64,000 bases of DNA. It comes from Streptomyces sp. NBC_00554 (lineage in GTDB: Bacteria > Actinomycetota > Actinomycetes > Streptomycetales > Streptomycetaceae). This document shows positions 53,158 through 61,852 of this stretch, piece after piece. The stretch covers positions 3,782,001 through 3,846,000 of the forward strand of contig NZ_CP107799.1 in NCBI RefSeq assembly GCF_041431135.1. The letters run 5' to 3'. The position numbers and the translations under genes are program-made. The notes beneath the pieces were generated by a model. That model saw nothing but the letters and a program-made list of their open reading frames with translations. It searched no databases and was not told the DNA's origin. Positions within the stretch are counted from its first letter, which is position 1, and the number at the start of each line of letters is the position of its first letter.

Positions 53158-54255
53158 ATGACCCAGCAGGACATACGTCCGCCTGCCCCCGCCTCGTCCC
53201 CCGCTCCTGCCGGCGTCACGCTCGCGCCCCCGGAACCGGACCCGGAGCCGGCCAAGAGGTCGCTGATCTCGTACGTCCTGCCGGTGTACAACGAGCAGGA
53301 CGGCATCGCCGCCTTCCACACCGAGCTGATCGCCGCGATCGAGGGCCGTCCGGAGCTCGACTTCGAGCTGCTGTACGTCAACGACGGTTCCTCGGACCGC
53401 TCGCTCGCCATCCTCAAGGCCCTGTCGAAGAACGACGGGCGCGTCCAGGTGGTCGACTTCGCCCGTAACTTCGGACACCAGGTCGCCATCACCGCGGGCC
53501 TCGACCTCGCCCAGGGCGACGCGGTGATCGTCATGGACACCGACCTCCAGGACCCGCCGCGGGTCAGCCTCGAACTGGTCGACGCCTGGCGCGAGGGCGC
53601 CGAGATCGTGCACGCGCGCCGCCGCAGCCGGCAGGACACCGCCTTCAAGCGGGCCACCGCGCACCTGTACTACCGCGTCCTGCGTTCCAGCACCGAGGTC
53701 GACATCCCCCTGGACACCGGAGACTTCCGGCTGCTCGACCGGCGGGTCGCCGACGAGCTGCGCCGGTACCGCGAGCGCAGCCGCTTCGTGCGCGGCATCG
53801 TCGCCTCGATGGGCTACCGGCAGACCACGGTGGCCTTCGACCGCGACGAGCGGTTCGCGGGCGAGACGAAGTACCCGCTGCGCAAGATGGCCCGCCTCGC
53901 GGTCGACGGGATGACCAGCTTCTCCACCACACCGCTGAAGATGATCACCCGCCTCGGCTTTCTGGTGCTCGTGCTGTCGCTGGTCGGCATCCTCTACACG
54001 CTGGCCATGAAGTTCTTCCGGCCCGAGATCACCGTCTCCGGCTGGACGATGCTGATGGTCGTCGTGCTGTTCCTGGGCGGCACCCAGATGCTGTCCCTGG
54101 GTGTGCTGGGCAGCTACATAGGGCGCATCTACAGCGAGACGCAGGGGCGCCCGCTGTACCTGGTGCGCGAGGTGATCGGACGGCGCAAGGACGAGCGGGA
54201 CGGACCCGGTACCGGTGATCGCACCGAGGAGCGGGACGGTCGCCGTGGCGTCTGA
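53158..54255 (+). CDS. GT2 dolichyl-phosphate-type glycosyltransferase (GtrB-like)
   Basis: A 365-residue membrane-bound transferase that loads sugar onto undecaprenyl phosphate. YVLPVYNEQDGIAAFHTEL, LLYVNDGSSDRSLAIL, MDTDLQDPP (metal site) and RYRERSRFVRGIVASMGY are typical; two C-terminal helices (LGFLVLVLSLVGILYTLAM and TMLMVVVLFLGGTQMLSLGVLG) form the anchor. N-terminal Pro-rich ~30 residues and an Arg/Asp-rich tail are extra. ATG at 53158 has GGTGGAG upstream. Followed by a GtrA flippase-like gene. Confidence 0.92.
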   Translation: MTQQDIRPPAPASSPAPAGVTLAPPEPDPEPAKRSLISYVLPVYNEQDGIAAFHTELIAAIEGRPELDFELLYVNDGSSDRSLAILKALSKNDGRVQVVDFARNFGHQVAITAGLDLAQGDAVIVMDTDLQDPPRVSLELVDAWREGAEIVHARRRSRQDTAFKRATAHLYYRVLRSSTEVDIPLDTGDFRLLDRRVADELRRYRERSRFVRGIVASMGYRQTTVAFDRDERFAGETKYPLRKMARLAVDGMTSFSTTPLKMITRLGFLVLVLSLVGILYTLAMKFFRPEITVSGWTMLMVVVLFLGGTQMLSLGVLGSYIGRIYSETQGRPLYLVREVIGRRKDERDGPGTGDRTEERDGRRGV

Positions 54256-54685
54256 CACCACCTCCACGGCCGCCCCCACAGTGACCCCGGACGAGGCCCC
54301 GGAGGGTCGCGCGCGCACCCTGCGCCAGCTGCTGCGCTACACCCTCATCGGCGGCAGCGGCCTCGCGCTCGACCTCGCGGTCTTCCTCCTGCTGCACAAC
54401 CTGGCCGGGATGGACGAGCAGTTCGCCAACGCGATCAGCACCACCCTCGGCATCGCCAACAACTTCGTCCTCAACGCGCTGTTCACCTTCGAGCGGCGCG
54501 ACCGGATCGTCGTGCGCTTCCTGCGCTTCTACGCCGTCGGGCTGACCGGTATCGCCCTGACGAACCTGCTCTTCCTCGCCTTCACCGACGCACTGGGGAT
54601 CGACGCCAACCTCGTCAAGGTCGGCTCGCTCCCGCTGGTCCTGGCGCTTCAGTTCGCGCTCAACAAAAAGTGGAGCTTCGCATGA
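54245..54685 (+). CDS. GtrA-family membrane protein
   Basis: A 146-residue protein with four membrane segments: LLRYTLIGGSGLALDLAVFLLL, FANAISTTLGIANNFVLNALFTF, FLRFYAVGLTGIALTNLLFLAF and KVGSLPLVLALQFALNKKWSF. This is the GtrA fold, thought to flip undecaprenyl-phosphate-sugar across the membrane. GTG 54245 overlaps the GT2 gene by 11 bp; GTG 54215 would be the alternative. Its stop overlaps the next gene by 4 bp. It supplies extracellular glycosylation of the polymer (inference). Confidence 0.88.
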   Translation: MASDTTSTAAPTVTPDEAPEGRARTLRQLLRYTLIGGSGLALDLAVFLLLHNLAGMDEQFANAISTTLGIANNFVLNALFTFERRDRIVVRFLRFYAVGLTGIALTNLLFLAFTDALGIDANLVKVGSLPLVLALQFALNKKWSFA

Positions 54686-55950
54686 ACCTCGGCATCATCG
54701 GCGCGGGTGCCAGCGGCCTGACCGCCGCCTGGGACGCCGTACGCGCCGGCCACCAGGTCACCGTCCTGGAAGCGGCCGGTGAACTCGGCGGTCTCGCCGC
54801 GTCGTTGGAGGTGGGCGGCGTTCCGCTGGAGCGCTTCTACCACCACATCTTCCGCAGCGACAAGGCCATGATCGGCCTGATCGAGGAGCTGGGGCTCGGT
54901 GACGCGCTGCGCTTCCACAAGCCGACCACGGCCATCTTCCGCGGCGGCAAGCTGATCAACTTCACCAGCCCGGTCGACATGCTGCGCTTCCCGGAGTTCT
55001 CCCCGCTGGACGCGGTGCGGTTCGCCGGTTCCTCCGCGCTGCTGAAGGCGGTGCGCAGCGGTGAGCGGTTCAACGATCTGACCGCGCTGGCCTGGCTGCG
55101 CCGCTGGGCGGGCCGCAAGGCCACCGCGGCGATCTGGGAGCCGCTGCTGACCGGCAAGTTCGGCGACCGCGCCGAGCAGGTGTCGATGGCCTGGCTGTGG
55201 GCCCGTATCCACTGCCGCACCTTCGAACTCGGCTATGTGGACGGCGGGTTCGAGCGCGTGTACGCGGCGCTGCGGGACGGCGTCGAGGAGCTGGGCGGCA
55301 AGGTCGAGTTCGGCAAGGCGGTCGAGTCGATCCGGCAGGATGGCGACGAGGCGCCGGCGGTGGTGACGTGCGCGGACGGCTCGAGTTACGAGTTCGAGCA
55401 GCTGATCGTCACCACTCCGCAGCCCGCCTTCGCCAAGGCGGCCGGGCTGCCCGCGGACGACGCCGTGTGGAAGAACCAGTACCTCGGCGCGACCTGCTTC
55501 GTCCTCGAGCTGGACCGCAGCGTGATCCCGTACTACTGGCTCAACATCAACGAGCCGGACTTCCCGTTCCTCGCGGTGGTCGAGCACACCAGGATGATCG
55601 ACCCCTCGGTCTACGGCGGCCGGCACATCCTCTACGTGGGCAACTACGTGGAGCGCGAGGACTGGCGGTTCACGACCGAGCCTGCCGAGCTGCTGAAGGC
55701 GTTCGTGCCGTATCTGCGGCGGATCAACCCGGAGTTCGACGAGTCCTGGATCAAGGACTGGCACTTCTCGAAGGCCGGGTTCGCCCAGCCGGTGGTGACC
55801 CCCGAGTACCGCTCACTGATCCCGCCGCACGACACGCCGATGAGCCGGGTCAAGCTGGTGACGATGGCGCAGATCTATCCGCAGGACCGGGGGCAGAGCT
55901 ACTCGGTGGCGCTGGCCCGCAAGGTCACGGCCTCGCTCGGTCTGCGCTGA
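54682..55950 (+). CDS. FAD-dependent oxidoreductase
   Basis: A 422-residue flavoprotein of the amine-oxidase/protoporphyrinogen-oxidase superfamily. IIGAGASGLTAAWDAVRAGHQVTVLEA (GxGxxG, residues 5-12) and GELGGLAASLEVGGVPLERFYHHIF resemble UDP-galactopyranose mutase and sugar-modifying oxidoreductases, without enough match to name the reaction. C-terminal RGQSYSVALARKVTASL. It overlaps the GtrA gene, so probably modifies a polymer sugar. A bidirectional hairpin follows. Confidence 0.86.
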   Translation: MNLGIIGAGASGLTAAWDAVRAGHQVTVLEAAGELGGLAASLEVGGVPLERFYHHIFRSDKAMIGLIEELGLGDALRFHKPTTAIFRGGKLINFTSPVDMLRFPEFSPLDAVRFAGSSALLKAVRSGERFNDLTALAWLRRWAGRKATAAIWEPLLTGKFGDRAEQVSMAWLWARIHCRTFELGYVDGGFERVYAALRDGVEELGGKVEFGKAVESIRQDGDEAPAVVTCADGSSYEFEQLIVTTPQPAFAKAAGLPADDAVWKNQYLGATCFVLELDRSVIPYYWLNINEPDFPFLAVVEHTRMIDPSVYGGRHILYVGNYVEREDWRFTTEPAELLKAFVPYLRRINPEFDESWIKDWHFSKAGFAQPVVTPEYRSLIPPHDTPMSRVKLVTMAQIYPQDRGQSYSVALARKVTASLGLR

Positions 55951-55967
55951 ACGGACGTTGAAACGAC

Positions 55968-56000
55968 GCTGCCCCGGCCGGTGTCACCGGCCTGGGCAGC
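55968..56000. terminator. Bidirectional hairpin terminator
   Basis: A 15-bp stem with one mismatch (55968-55982 with 55986-56000) and a 3-nt loop, between the convergent oxidoreductase and membrane-protein genes. Confidence 0.8.
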
Positions 56001-56006
56001 GATCTG

Positions 56007-57764
56007 TCAGGTGCCGCTCCTGCGCTCGCACAGGACCAGCTTGGCCTTGCCGCTCTCGTCGGCGGTCGGGCAGTCGTACTCGGCGGAGATGCGCCGCGCG
56101 AGTGCCGGGTCGACCTTGCCGGGCCGGAACCAGTTCCGGTCCAGGACCGCGTACGGGGCGGGGTCGTGGTCGACGCAGTCGGCGTTCTCCTGGAACGACT
56201 TCAGCTCGGTGACGTCCGCGAGGTAGCGGGTGCGCTGGAGGAACGTGGCGATCGGGTACCGGCACTGGGCCGGGTGGTCGACGAAGTAAGCCGCGTCACC
56301 GAAGGCGAGGTACAACACCGGGGCGTCGGCGGGCAGTTGGGCCCGGATCCGGTCCGCCGCCTGCTCGGAGTCCTCCAGGGACTTGAGGTACGCGGTGTTC
56401 GTCGTCAGGACCTTGCCGTACTGCACGAGGTGCGGTGAGTCGGGCCAGCTGCTCCCGGCCAGGCACACCACGCCGGCCAGGGCGGCCAGCACGGCCGGCA
56501 ACACGCCGCGCGCGATCCTCGGCCGCGGGGCGCGCACGCCCGCCGCCCGCGCGCGTGCCTCCAGCCAGGCGTCCAGGACAGCGGCGAGCAGGGGGACCAG
56601 AGCCGCGGCCCAGAGGACGTACGGCCGTTGGAGGTCTCTCGGCAGGTGGGTGTACAGCACGGGCAGCGCGCCGTAGAGCAGCGATACGGCGCCGAAGAAC
56701 CAGGGCGGGGAGCGGCGGGCGCCGCCCACGGCCAGGCCCCACACGGCGGCGGCGATCACGGGCATCTGGGCGCCGTGGTACAGGAACCAGTTGCCCTGCA
56801 CGACCACGACAGCCTGGGCGCCGAAGCCGATGGTCAGGGCCACCAGGATCAGTTCGGCCCGGCGGCGCCGCCCGCGCACCCGGCAGAGCACAAGGAGCAG
56901 CGCTCCGGGCAGGAGCAGCAGCACCGGGCTCTCCACGGCGCGGTCGGCGAGGAAGTCCACGGAGCGCTCGATGATGAACCGCGGGTGGATGCCGGTGCGG
57001 CCGATCGACGCCTGGTTGAGCTGCGGCATGTCCTCGGTCCACTGCCACTCGTGGGACCCGGCGAGGACACTCAGCGCGAACAGGGCCACCGCGCCGGGTA
57101 CCGCGACCAGCGCGAGCCGTACGGCCCGGCCCCGGTCGACGGCGTACACGAAGAGCACGCCGATGGCGGCCGAGGCGGCGGTGGAGTACTTCATCATCAC
57201 CGCGAGCGCCAGGGGCAGCGCGGCGAGCAGCGCCGCCGGCCAGGGCTTCGCGGGGCCGAGTGTCGCGGCGACGGCCAGCACGGTGAGGACGACCGCCGCC
57301 CACTCGGGCTGGAGGAAGTCGTTGCGGGGCGCCAGCGTCATGGCGAGGCCGACGGCGCCCGCGGTGAGGGCCGCTTCCCGCCCGGTGAGGTGGCGCAGGA
57401 GCGCCACGTACAGGGCGTAGGCGGCCGCGGCGGCGAGCAGCACGCCCGCCGCGCCCATCAGCGCCTCGCTCACCATCAGGTCGCCGAAGGTGAGTTTGTC
57501 GAGGCCGGCGATGAACCACCGGTAGAAGTACGGCCGGTGGGTGAAGATCTCCGACGGCGAGTAGCCGGCCTGCTCACCGGTCCGCAGGGCGCCGAGCACG
57601 TACTCCAGGTCGCCGGTCAGCCGCCGGAAGACCACGACGTATGCCACGGCCAGCGCGGCCGGCAGCGCGACCACCGGCCACCACAGGGGTGACCGGCGGA
57701 CGCGCTGCTTCGGCTGTGCTGCTGGGGTGGCGCCGTCGAGGTCGTCGGCCAGGGCGGTCGCCAC
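56007..57764 (-). CDS. Polytopic membrane protein, GT-C-like
   Basis: A 585-residue protein with about 12 hydrophobic segments and a soluble C-terminal domain (~130 residues: YLAFGDAAYFVDHPAQCRYPIATFLQRTRYL). The first loop GDLEYVLGALRTGEQAGYSPSEIFTHRPYFYRWF, with acidic residues, and the general layout fit GT-C glycosyltransferases using lipid-linked donors (ArnT/GT39 type). No exact family assigned. It starts 3 nt after the GT8-fusion gene and so is the last gene of the GT29 operon. Probably transfers a sugar onto the exported polymer or to a protein. Confidence 0.7.
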   Translation of the reverse strand: MATALADDLDGATPAAQPKQRVRRSPLWWPVVALPAALAVAYVVVFRRLTGDLEYVLGALRTGEQAGYSPSEIFTHRPYFYRWFIAGLDKLTFGDLMVSEALMGAAGVLLAAAAAYALYVALLRHLTGREAALTAGAVGLAMTLAPRNDFLQPEWAAVVLTVLAVAATLGPAKPWPAALLAALPLALAVMMKYSTAASAAIGVLFVYAVDRGRAVRLALVAVPGAVALFALSVLAGSHEWQWTEDMPQLNQASIGRTGIHPRFIIERSVDFLADRAVESPVLLLLPGALLLVLCRVRGRRRRAELILVALTIGFGAQAVVVVQGNWFLYHGAQMPVIAAAVWGLAVGGARRSPPWFFGAVSLLYGALPVLYTHLPRDLQRPYVLWAAALVPLLAAVLDAWLEARARAAGVRAPRPRIARGVLPAVLAALAGVVCLAGSSWPDSPHLVQYGKVLTTNTAYLKSLEDSEQAADRIRAQLPADAPVLYLAFGDAAYFVDHPAQCRYPIATFLQRTRYLADVTELKSFQENADCVDHDPAPYAVLDRNWFRPGKVDPALARRISAEYDCPTADESGKAKLVLCERRSGT

Positions 57765-57767
57765 GGA

Positions 57768-60104
57768 TCAGCCGCCCAGGATGATGCGCAGGTCCGAGGC
57801 GTTCGCCTCGGTGATCTTCCACAGCTCCTGCTGACGGCCGTGCACGTCGGCGACGGTCGCGGCGTGGTCGGACAGCAGGCCCTGGGCGCGCTCCACGAGC
57901 TTGGCGCCGAGGTGCCGGTCGTGCACGGACACGCCCCACTCGGGCCGCTCGATGTCGCTCAGGAAGTACGCCATCTTCGGGTGCGAGATCAGGCTGATGA
58001 TGGGCGTGCCGCAGCCGAACGGGATCATGCCGGCGTGCCCGCGCATGCCGATGACCAGCTTGGTGCGGGCGTACAGATCGCGGATCTCGTCGTTCTCGAA
58101 GTTGTACATCGGGATGACGGGCATCGAGATGCCGTGCTCGCGGCGCAGGTCGAAGGCGATCTTCTCGTCGTCCAGCGAGTGGGCGGCGCACTGCACCTCG
58201 GCGAGCTTCCCGAGGCCCCGTACCGCGTCGGCCATCTGCGCCAGGAAGTAGGCGTAGTCGTGGCCGAAGCGCAGACCGGCGCGGTCGTAGGCCGCGTTGA
58301 TCAGGATGGTGTCCTCGCGCTTGGCCGGGTCCTGCCAGTTGGCGACGAGCTGGCGGGTGACCGTGGTGGGACAGGGCTGGAAGCGCACCTTGTCGTGCAG
58401 GTGGGCGGGGAGCATGGCCCGCACCTTCGCGATGGAGCCGTGGTTGCGCAGTCCGAAGAAGGAGGAGCGCTCGACGAGCTGTTGCAGTGAGGAGCGGAAC
58501 CGTCCGGCGCGGTAGGACTGTCCGTCGAAGGCGTTGAAGCCCACGGCGAAGACCGCGATCGGCACGTCGATGCGGTTGAGCAGGTCGTCCGGGACGTTCC
58601 ACTGCCAGGCGCTGTTGCCGTTGGGCATGGTGTCCGGGATGAACAGGCCGCCGCCGCCGATGACCAGGCCGCGGCGTTCGTTGACGCGCTTGAGGGCGGC
58701 CTCGTCGAACAGCCGGTGGGCGTGCACCGGGTGCCAGCGGCGGGAGCCGGTGTCGGGCCCGAAGGCGAGCCGGACGCTCTCCGGCAGCAGCTTGTCGCCC
58801 GCGTTGCCCTGGCGGTCCATGTAGAAGGCGACGTGCGCGAGTTGGTCCTCGGGGGTGCCGAGTTCCTGGGTGGGCACGGAGGCCGCGCGGGTGACCCACA
58901 TGCGGCTGGCGCGGTGGGTGGGGTCGACGCTGATGCCGGCCGTGGCGTACTTCAGGGCCTCGGCGTTGTCGCCGTGCACCCAGGCCATCTGGGCGAGGCG
59001 GGAGTAGGCGGTGGCGGCCCGGTTGGGGGCGGCGGTGGCCAGCAGCAGTTCGGCCTTGGCCTCCTCGTAGCGGGAGACGCTCATCAGGGCGTGGCCGAGC
59101 GTCTCGTGCGCCCAGGACTCGTCGACCGGGAGCCGCACACTGTCGAGCACGTCGACGGCGTCCTGGTAGTCACCGGCGGCGATGTGGGCCGCAGCGACCT
59201 TGCGGGCGAGTTCCGGGTCCCCCGTGCGGGCGACGTGCGGGGTGCCGAAGTGGACCAGCAGGTCGTGGTGGAGACCGCCGGAGCGCTCCAGGTAGGCGCC
59301 GTGGAACTCGGCGTCGGTGAGCTCGAACTCGCGCCAGCGCGCCTCCGCCTGGCCGTACCCGGCCTCGCCGCCCTGCCAGGGCTTGTGGCGCCCGGTGAAG
59401 TGCAGGATCGAGACGTCCTCGGGCACCGGCAGGTCGCCGGAGAGCCGCCGCTTGACGTAGTTGTAGCGGGCGTCGAGGTGGACGAAGTCACCGTCGAGCA
59501 CGGCGTTGAGGATGCCCTGGTCGTGCTTGTCGAGCTCGTAGTCGCCGCTGCGTCCGGTGGCGTCGATCTTCGCGCAGAACTCGTCGCTCAGGTACTCGCG
59601 CTGGATGACCAGGAGACCCGAGTTGAGCTTGTGCTGCCCGTAGAAGAACTGCGGTACGGCCGCAAGGCCCTCGCGCAGCTTCAGCAGTTCGCTCAGGTCG
59701 CCGAGGACGACCATGTCGGTGTCGAGCGTGATGATCGTGTCGTACGCGCGCAGCCGGAAGATGTCGAGGATGAAGTACGCCTTGCGCACCAGGTAGTTGT
59801 CCTGGTCGCCCTTGGCGTACGAGTCGTAGTGCTCGGCGTTGACGCGCTGCAGCACGATGCGCGGGTGCAGGGCGCGGATCTTGGCGATCGAGCCGGGGCG
59901 CAGGTCGTCGTAGAGAACGACGAAGTCCTCGCACACGTTCGGGTTCGACAGGGCGAGGCTGCGCAGCAGGACGAGGAAGCCCGGCAGGTAGTTCTCGTCG
60001 ACGAAGCTCGCGAACGCGATGCGCCGCTTGCCGGTGAGGTCGGCCGCCGAAGCGCCGACGGCCGGGACCGCGGCGGCGGTTCCGGTCAGGGAGGTCGTGG
60101 TCAT
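57768..60104 (-). CDS. GT8-TPR-polysaccharide pyruvyltransferase fusion protein
   Basis: A 778-residue three-part protein. Residues 25-290: GT8 glycosyltransferase (IAFASFVDENYLPGFLVLLRSL, DTD at 128-130, LNSGLLVIQ, HFTGRHKPW). Residues 295-410: TPR-like helical repeats (LGHALMSVSRYEEAKAELLLA). Residues 425-770: polysaccharide pyruvyltransferase (NAGDKLLPESV, IGGGGLFIPDT, GMRGHAGMIPFGCGTPIISL). It could add a hexose and a ketal pyruvate to the same polymer. ATG at 60104 overlaps the GT29 stop; membrane protein gene follows. Both catalytic domains look complete. Confidence 0.85.
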   Translation of the reverse strand: MTTTSLTGTAAAVPAVGASAADLTGKRRIAFASFVDENYLPGFLVLLRSLALSNPNVCEDFVVLYDDLRPGSIAKIRALHPRIVLQRVNAEHYDSYAKGDQDNYLVRKAYFILDIFRLRAYDTIITLDTDMVVLGDLSELLKLREGLAAVPQFFYGQHKLNSGLLVIQREYLSDEFCAKIDATGRSGDYELDKHDQGILNAVLDGDFVHLDARYNYVKRRLSGDLPVPEDVSILHFTGRHKPWQGGEAGYGQAEARWREFELTDAEFHGAYLERSGGLHHDLLVHFGTPHVARTGDPELARKVAAAHIAAGDYQDAVDVLDSVRLPVDESWAHETLGHALMSVSRYEEAKAELLLATAAPNRAATAYSRLAQMAWVHGDNAEALKYATAGISVDPTHRASRMWVTRAASVPTQELGTPEDQLAHVAFYMDRQGNAGDKLLPESVRLAFGPDTGSRRWHPVHAHRLFDEAALKRVNERRGLVIGGGGLFIPDTMPNGNSAWQWNVPDDLLNRIDVPIAVFAVGFNAFDGQSYRAGRFRSSLQQLVERSSFFGLRNHGSIAKVRAMLPAHLHDKVRFQPCPTTVTRQLVANWQDPAKREDTILINAAYDRAGLRFGHDYAYFLAQMADAVRGLGKLAEVQCAAHSLDDEKIAFDLRREHGISMPVIPMYNFENDEIRDLYARTKLVIGMRGHAGMIPFGCGTPIISLISHPKMAYFLSDIERPEWGVSVHDRHLGAKLVERAQGLLSDHAATVADVHGRQQELWKITEANASDLRIILGG

Positions 60105-61579
60105 CGCAGGGATATCCTCATGTCGGTCACGCTCTGAGCCCGCTGCATGACCCATTCCTTCTCGCTGGTGTATTCGTGCACGGATGTGATGGCCAGCTTC
60201 ATGGCTTCTGGGACGCGGTAGGCACCGCTCTCGTAGAAGTCGAAGCCGATCAGGTCGAGGGTCGGGCTGACGTCCAGGAAGTCCAACAGCCACAGCATGT
60301 TGAAGCCGGTGGTCGGAATGCCCGACCACTGGTCGGCGCCGACCTGGCCGATGTTCCGCAGCGGCCAGCGCAGCGTCTCGTCGCCGAGGTACTGCTGCGC
60401 TCCGGGCACCAGACGGTTGCGCAGCGAGTACTTCCAGTCGCCGGAGATGCCGCCGAAGACGAGCCGGGTGGTCACCGGCTTGTCCCAGTTGAAGCCGTGC
60501 TTGTGGATCGTGGTGTGGATGTCGGTACGGCTGCCGGTGTGCTTCGCGTCGATCTTGTACGAGTTGAAGCGCACCACGAGGTCGTACGCGTCGATCTCGG
60601 CGCCCATCGAACTGGCGCCGACCCGGCCGGAGTTGGCGATCAGACAGACGGACTTGCCGGCGATCTGGTTGCGGAACTCACCCAGCGTGAGCCACTGCAC
60701 GCCGCCGATGGTGGGGTCGACGACCGGGCCGCGCGCCCGGATCCGGCGCTGCTCGGCGTAGAGCGAGAGCGCTTCGGTGAGCGCGGGGAGTGCGGCGAGG
60801 TCTCCGCGGGAGACGCCGGTGCGCAGGTCCAGGTACTGGCTGAGCAGATCCTGCCGGTCGCTCACCGGGGCGTCCTCGGCGGCCAGCGCGAGCAGCGCGC
60901 CGACCAGCAGCGGCTCCGCGCCGGCCCAGTCGCCGGCGTCGTGCCGGGCGAGGCCCTCGGCCCACACCTCGGTGACGGGGCCGCCGGCGAATTCCTGGGC
61001 GCGCGGGACCTGGCGCTTGAGGAGCGCGAGGAGTTCCCGCTCCCGCTCCGCGGCGGCACGCATACCGCCGATGCGGGCGGCGACGCCGAACCCGTCGTCG
61101 GTGGTGAGCGCGAGGTAGCGCTCGTACGCCTCCAGCGCCTCGGTCTCCTCACCGAGGGCCTCGAGGAGCCGGGCGCGCAGCCGCCAGCCGGCGCGGGAGT
61201 TCTTGCGCTCGGCGAGGACCGTGTCGCTGATCACCAGGGCGAGGTTCAGCTCGTCGTCGTAGCCGCACTCCATCGCCTTGTTGGCGACCGCGAGCAGGGC
61301 GTCGAGCAGCGCGTTGTCGATCCCTGAGGAGGGGGTCGCCGCACCCTTGACGGCGCGCTTGAGCAGGGCGGTGGCGCCGCCGCCCGTCGGGGCGGGCGCG
61401 GGGGCGCTGGTGGCGGACATACCCCACGCCACCAGCAGCTTCCTCAGCTGCTCGGCAAGCTCGATACGGCGGCGGTCGATGCTGCCCACGAGCTTCCCGC
61501 TGTGCGCCGCGCAGGCGCGCAAGCAGTCGTCCAGCTCCCCTCCACGCGCACGTGCCCGTCTGTTCTGGACCCTCGTCAT
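60101..61579 (-). CDS. GT29-family sialyltransferase with N-terminal helical repeats
   Basis: A 492-residue protein. Residues 300-480 carry the three sialylmotifs of family GT29, best known in animals: L (SVCLIANSGRVGASSMGAEIDAYDLVVRFNSY, 310-341), S (GIPTTGFNMLWLLDFL, 420-435) and VS (HEYTSEKEW, H468 and E473). Residues 80-280 are a helical TPR-like region absent from eukaryotic GT29. It lacks a membrane anchor, so it acts in the cytosol. ATG 61579 has AGGAGT upstream; M54 is an alternative. First gene of a three-gene operon with the GT8 fusion and GT-C-like protein. Confidence 0.86.
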   Translation of the reverse strand: MTRVQNRRARARGGELDDCLRACAAHSGKLVGSIDRRRIELAEQLRKLLVAWGMSATSAPAPAPTGGGATALLKRAVKGAATPSSGIDNALLDALLAVANKAMECGYDDELNLALVISDTVLAERKNSRAGWRLRARLLEALGEETEALEAYERYLALTTDDGFGVAARIGGMRAAAERERELLALLKRQVPRAQEFAGGPVTEVWAEGLARHDAGDWAGAEPLLVGALLALAAEDAPVSDRQDLLSQYLDLRTGVSRGDLAALPALTEALSLYAEQRRIRARGPVVDPTIGGVQWLTLGEFRNQIAGKSVCLIANSGRVGASSMGAEIDAYDLVVRFNSYKIDAKHTGSRTDIHTTIHKHGFNWDKPVTTRLVFGGISGDWKYSLRNRLVPGAQQYLGDETLRWPLRNIGQVGADQWSGIPTTGFNMLWLLDFLDVSPTLDLIGFDFYESGAYRVPEAMKLAITSVHEYTSEKEWVMQRAQSVTDMRISLR

Positions 61580-61852
61580 GGCACTCCTGATTTTTTGCAA
61601 AGCAAATGCTGTGTTCACTGCTGCGTTCGCTGCTGCTGAATGACGCTGCTGACTGACCGATGGCACGATCTTGCGCACGTTTACACGCCGGTGGGGCGAT
61701 GATGAGAAAAATTAGGAAGCTAAAACGACTTCCAGGTGAACTCGTTGGAACCGGAGGGAAAATCGTTGGCCTGTCAACCAGGCCGAGTCTGTGATTCGGA
61801 CTAACGTGCTGGGACAACCCGCCCACAGGAGCACCCGCGAGGGGATTTTTTC
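61580..61852. promoter_or_regulatory. Divergent promoter region, GT29 operon / acyltransferase
   Basis: A 273-nt gap with AT-rich patches (TTTTTTGCAAAGCAAATGCT near 61590 and GAGAAAAATTAGGAAGCTAAAACG near 61702) unlike the surrounding DNA. It should contain promoters for both directions. No small gene or hairpin was seen. Confidence 0.5.
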
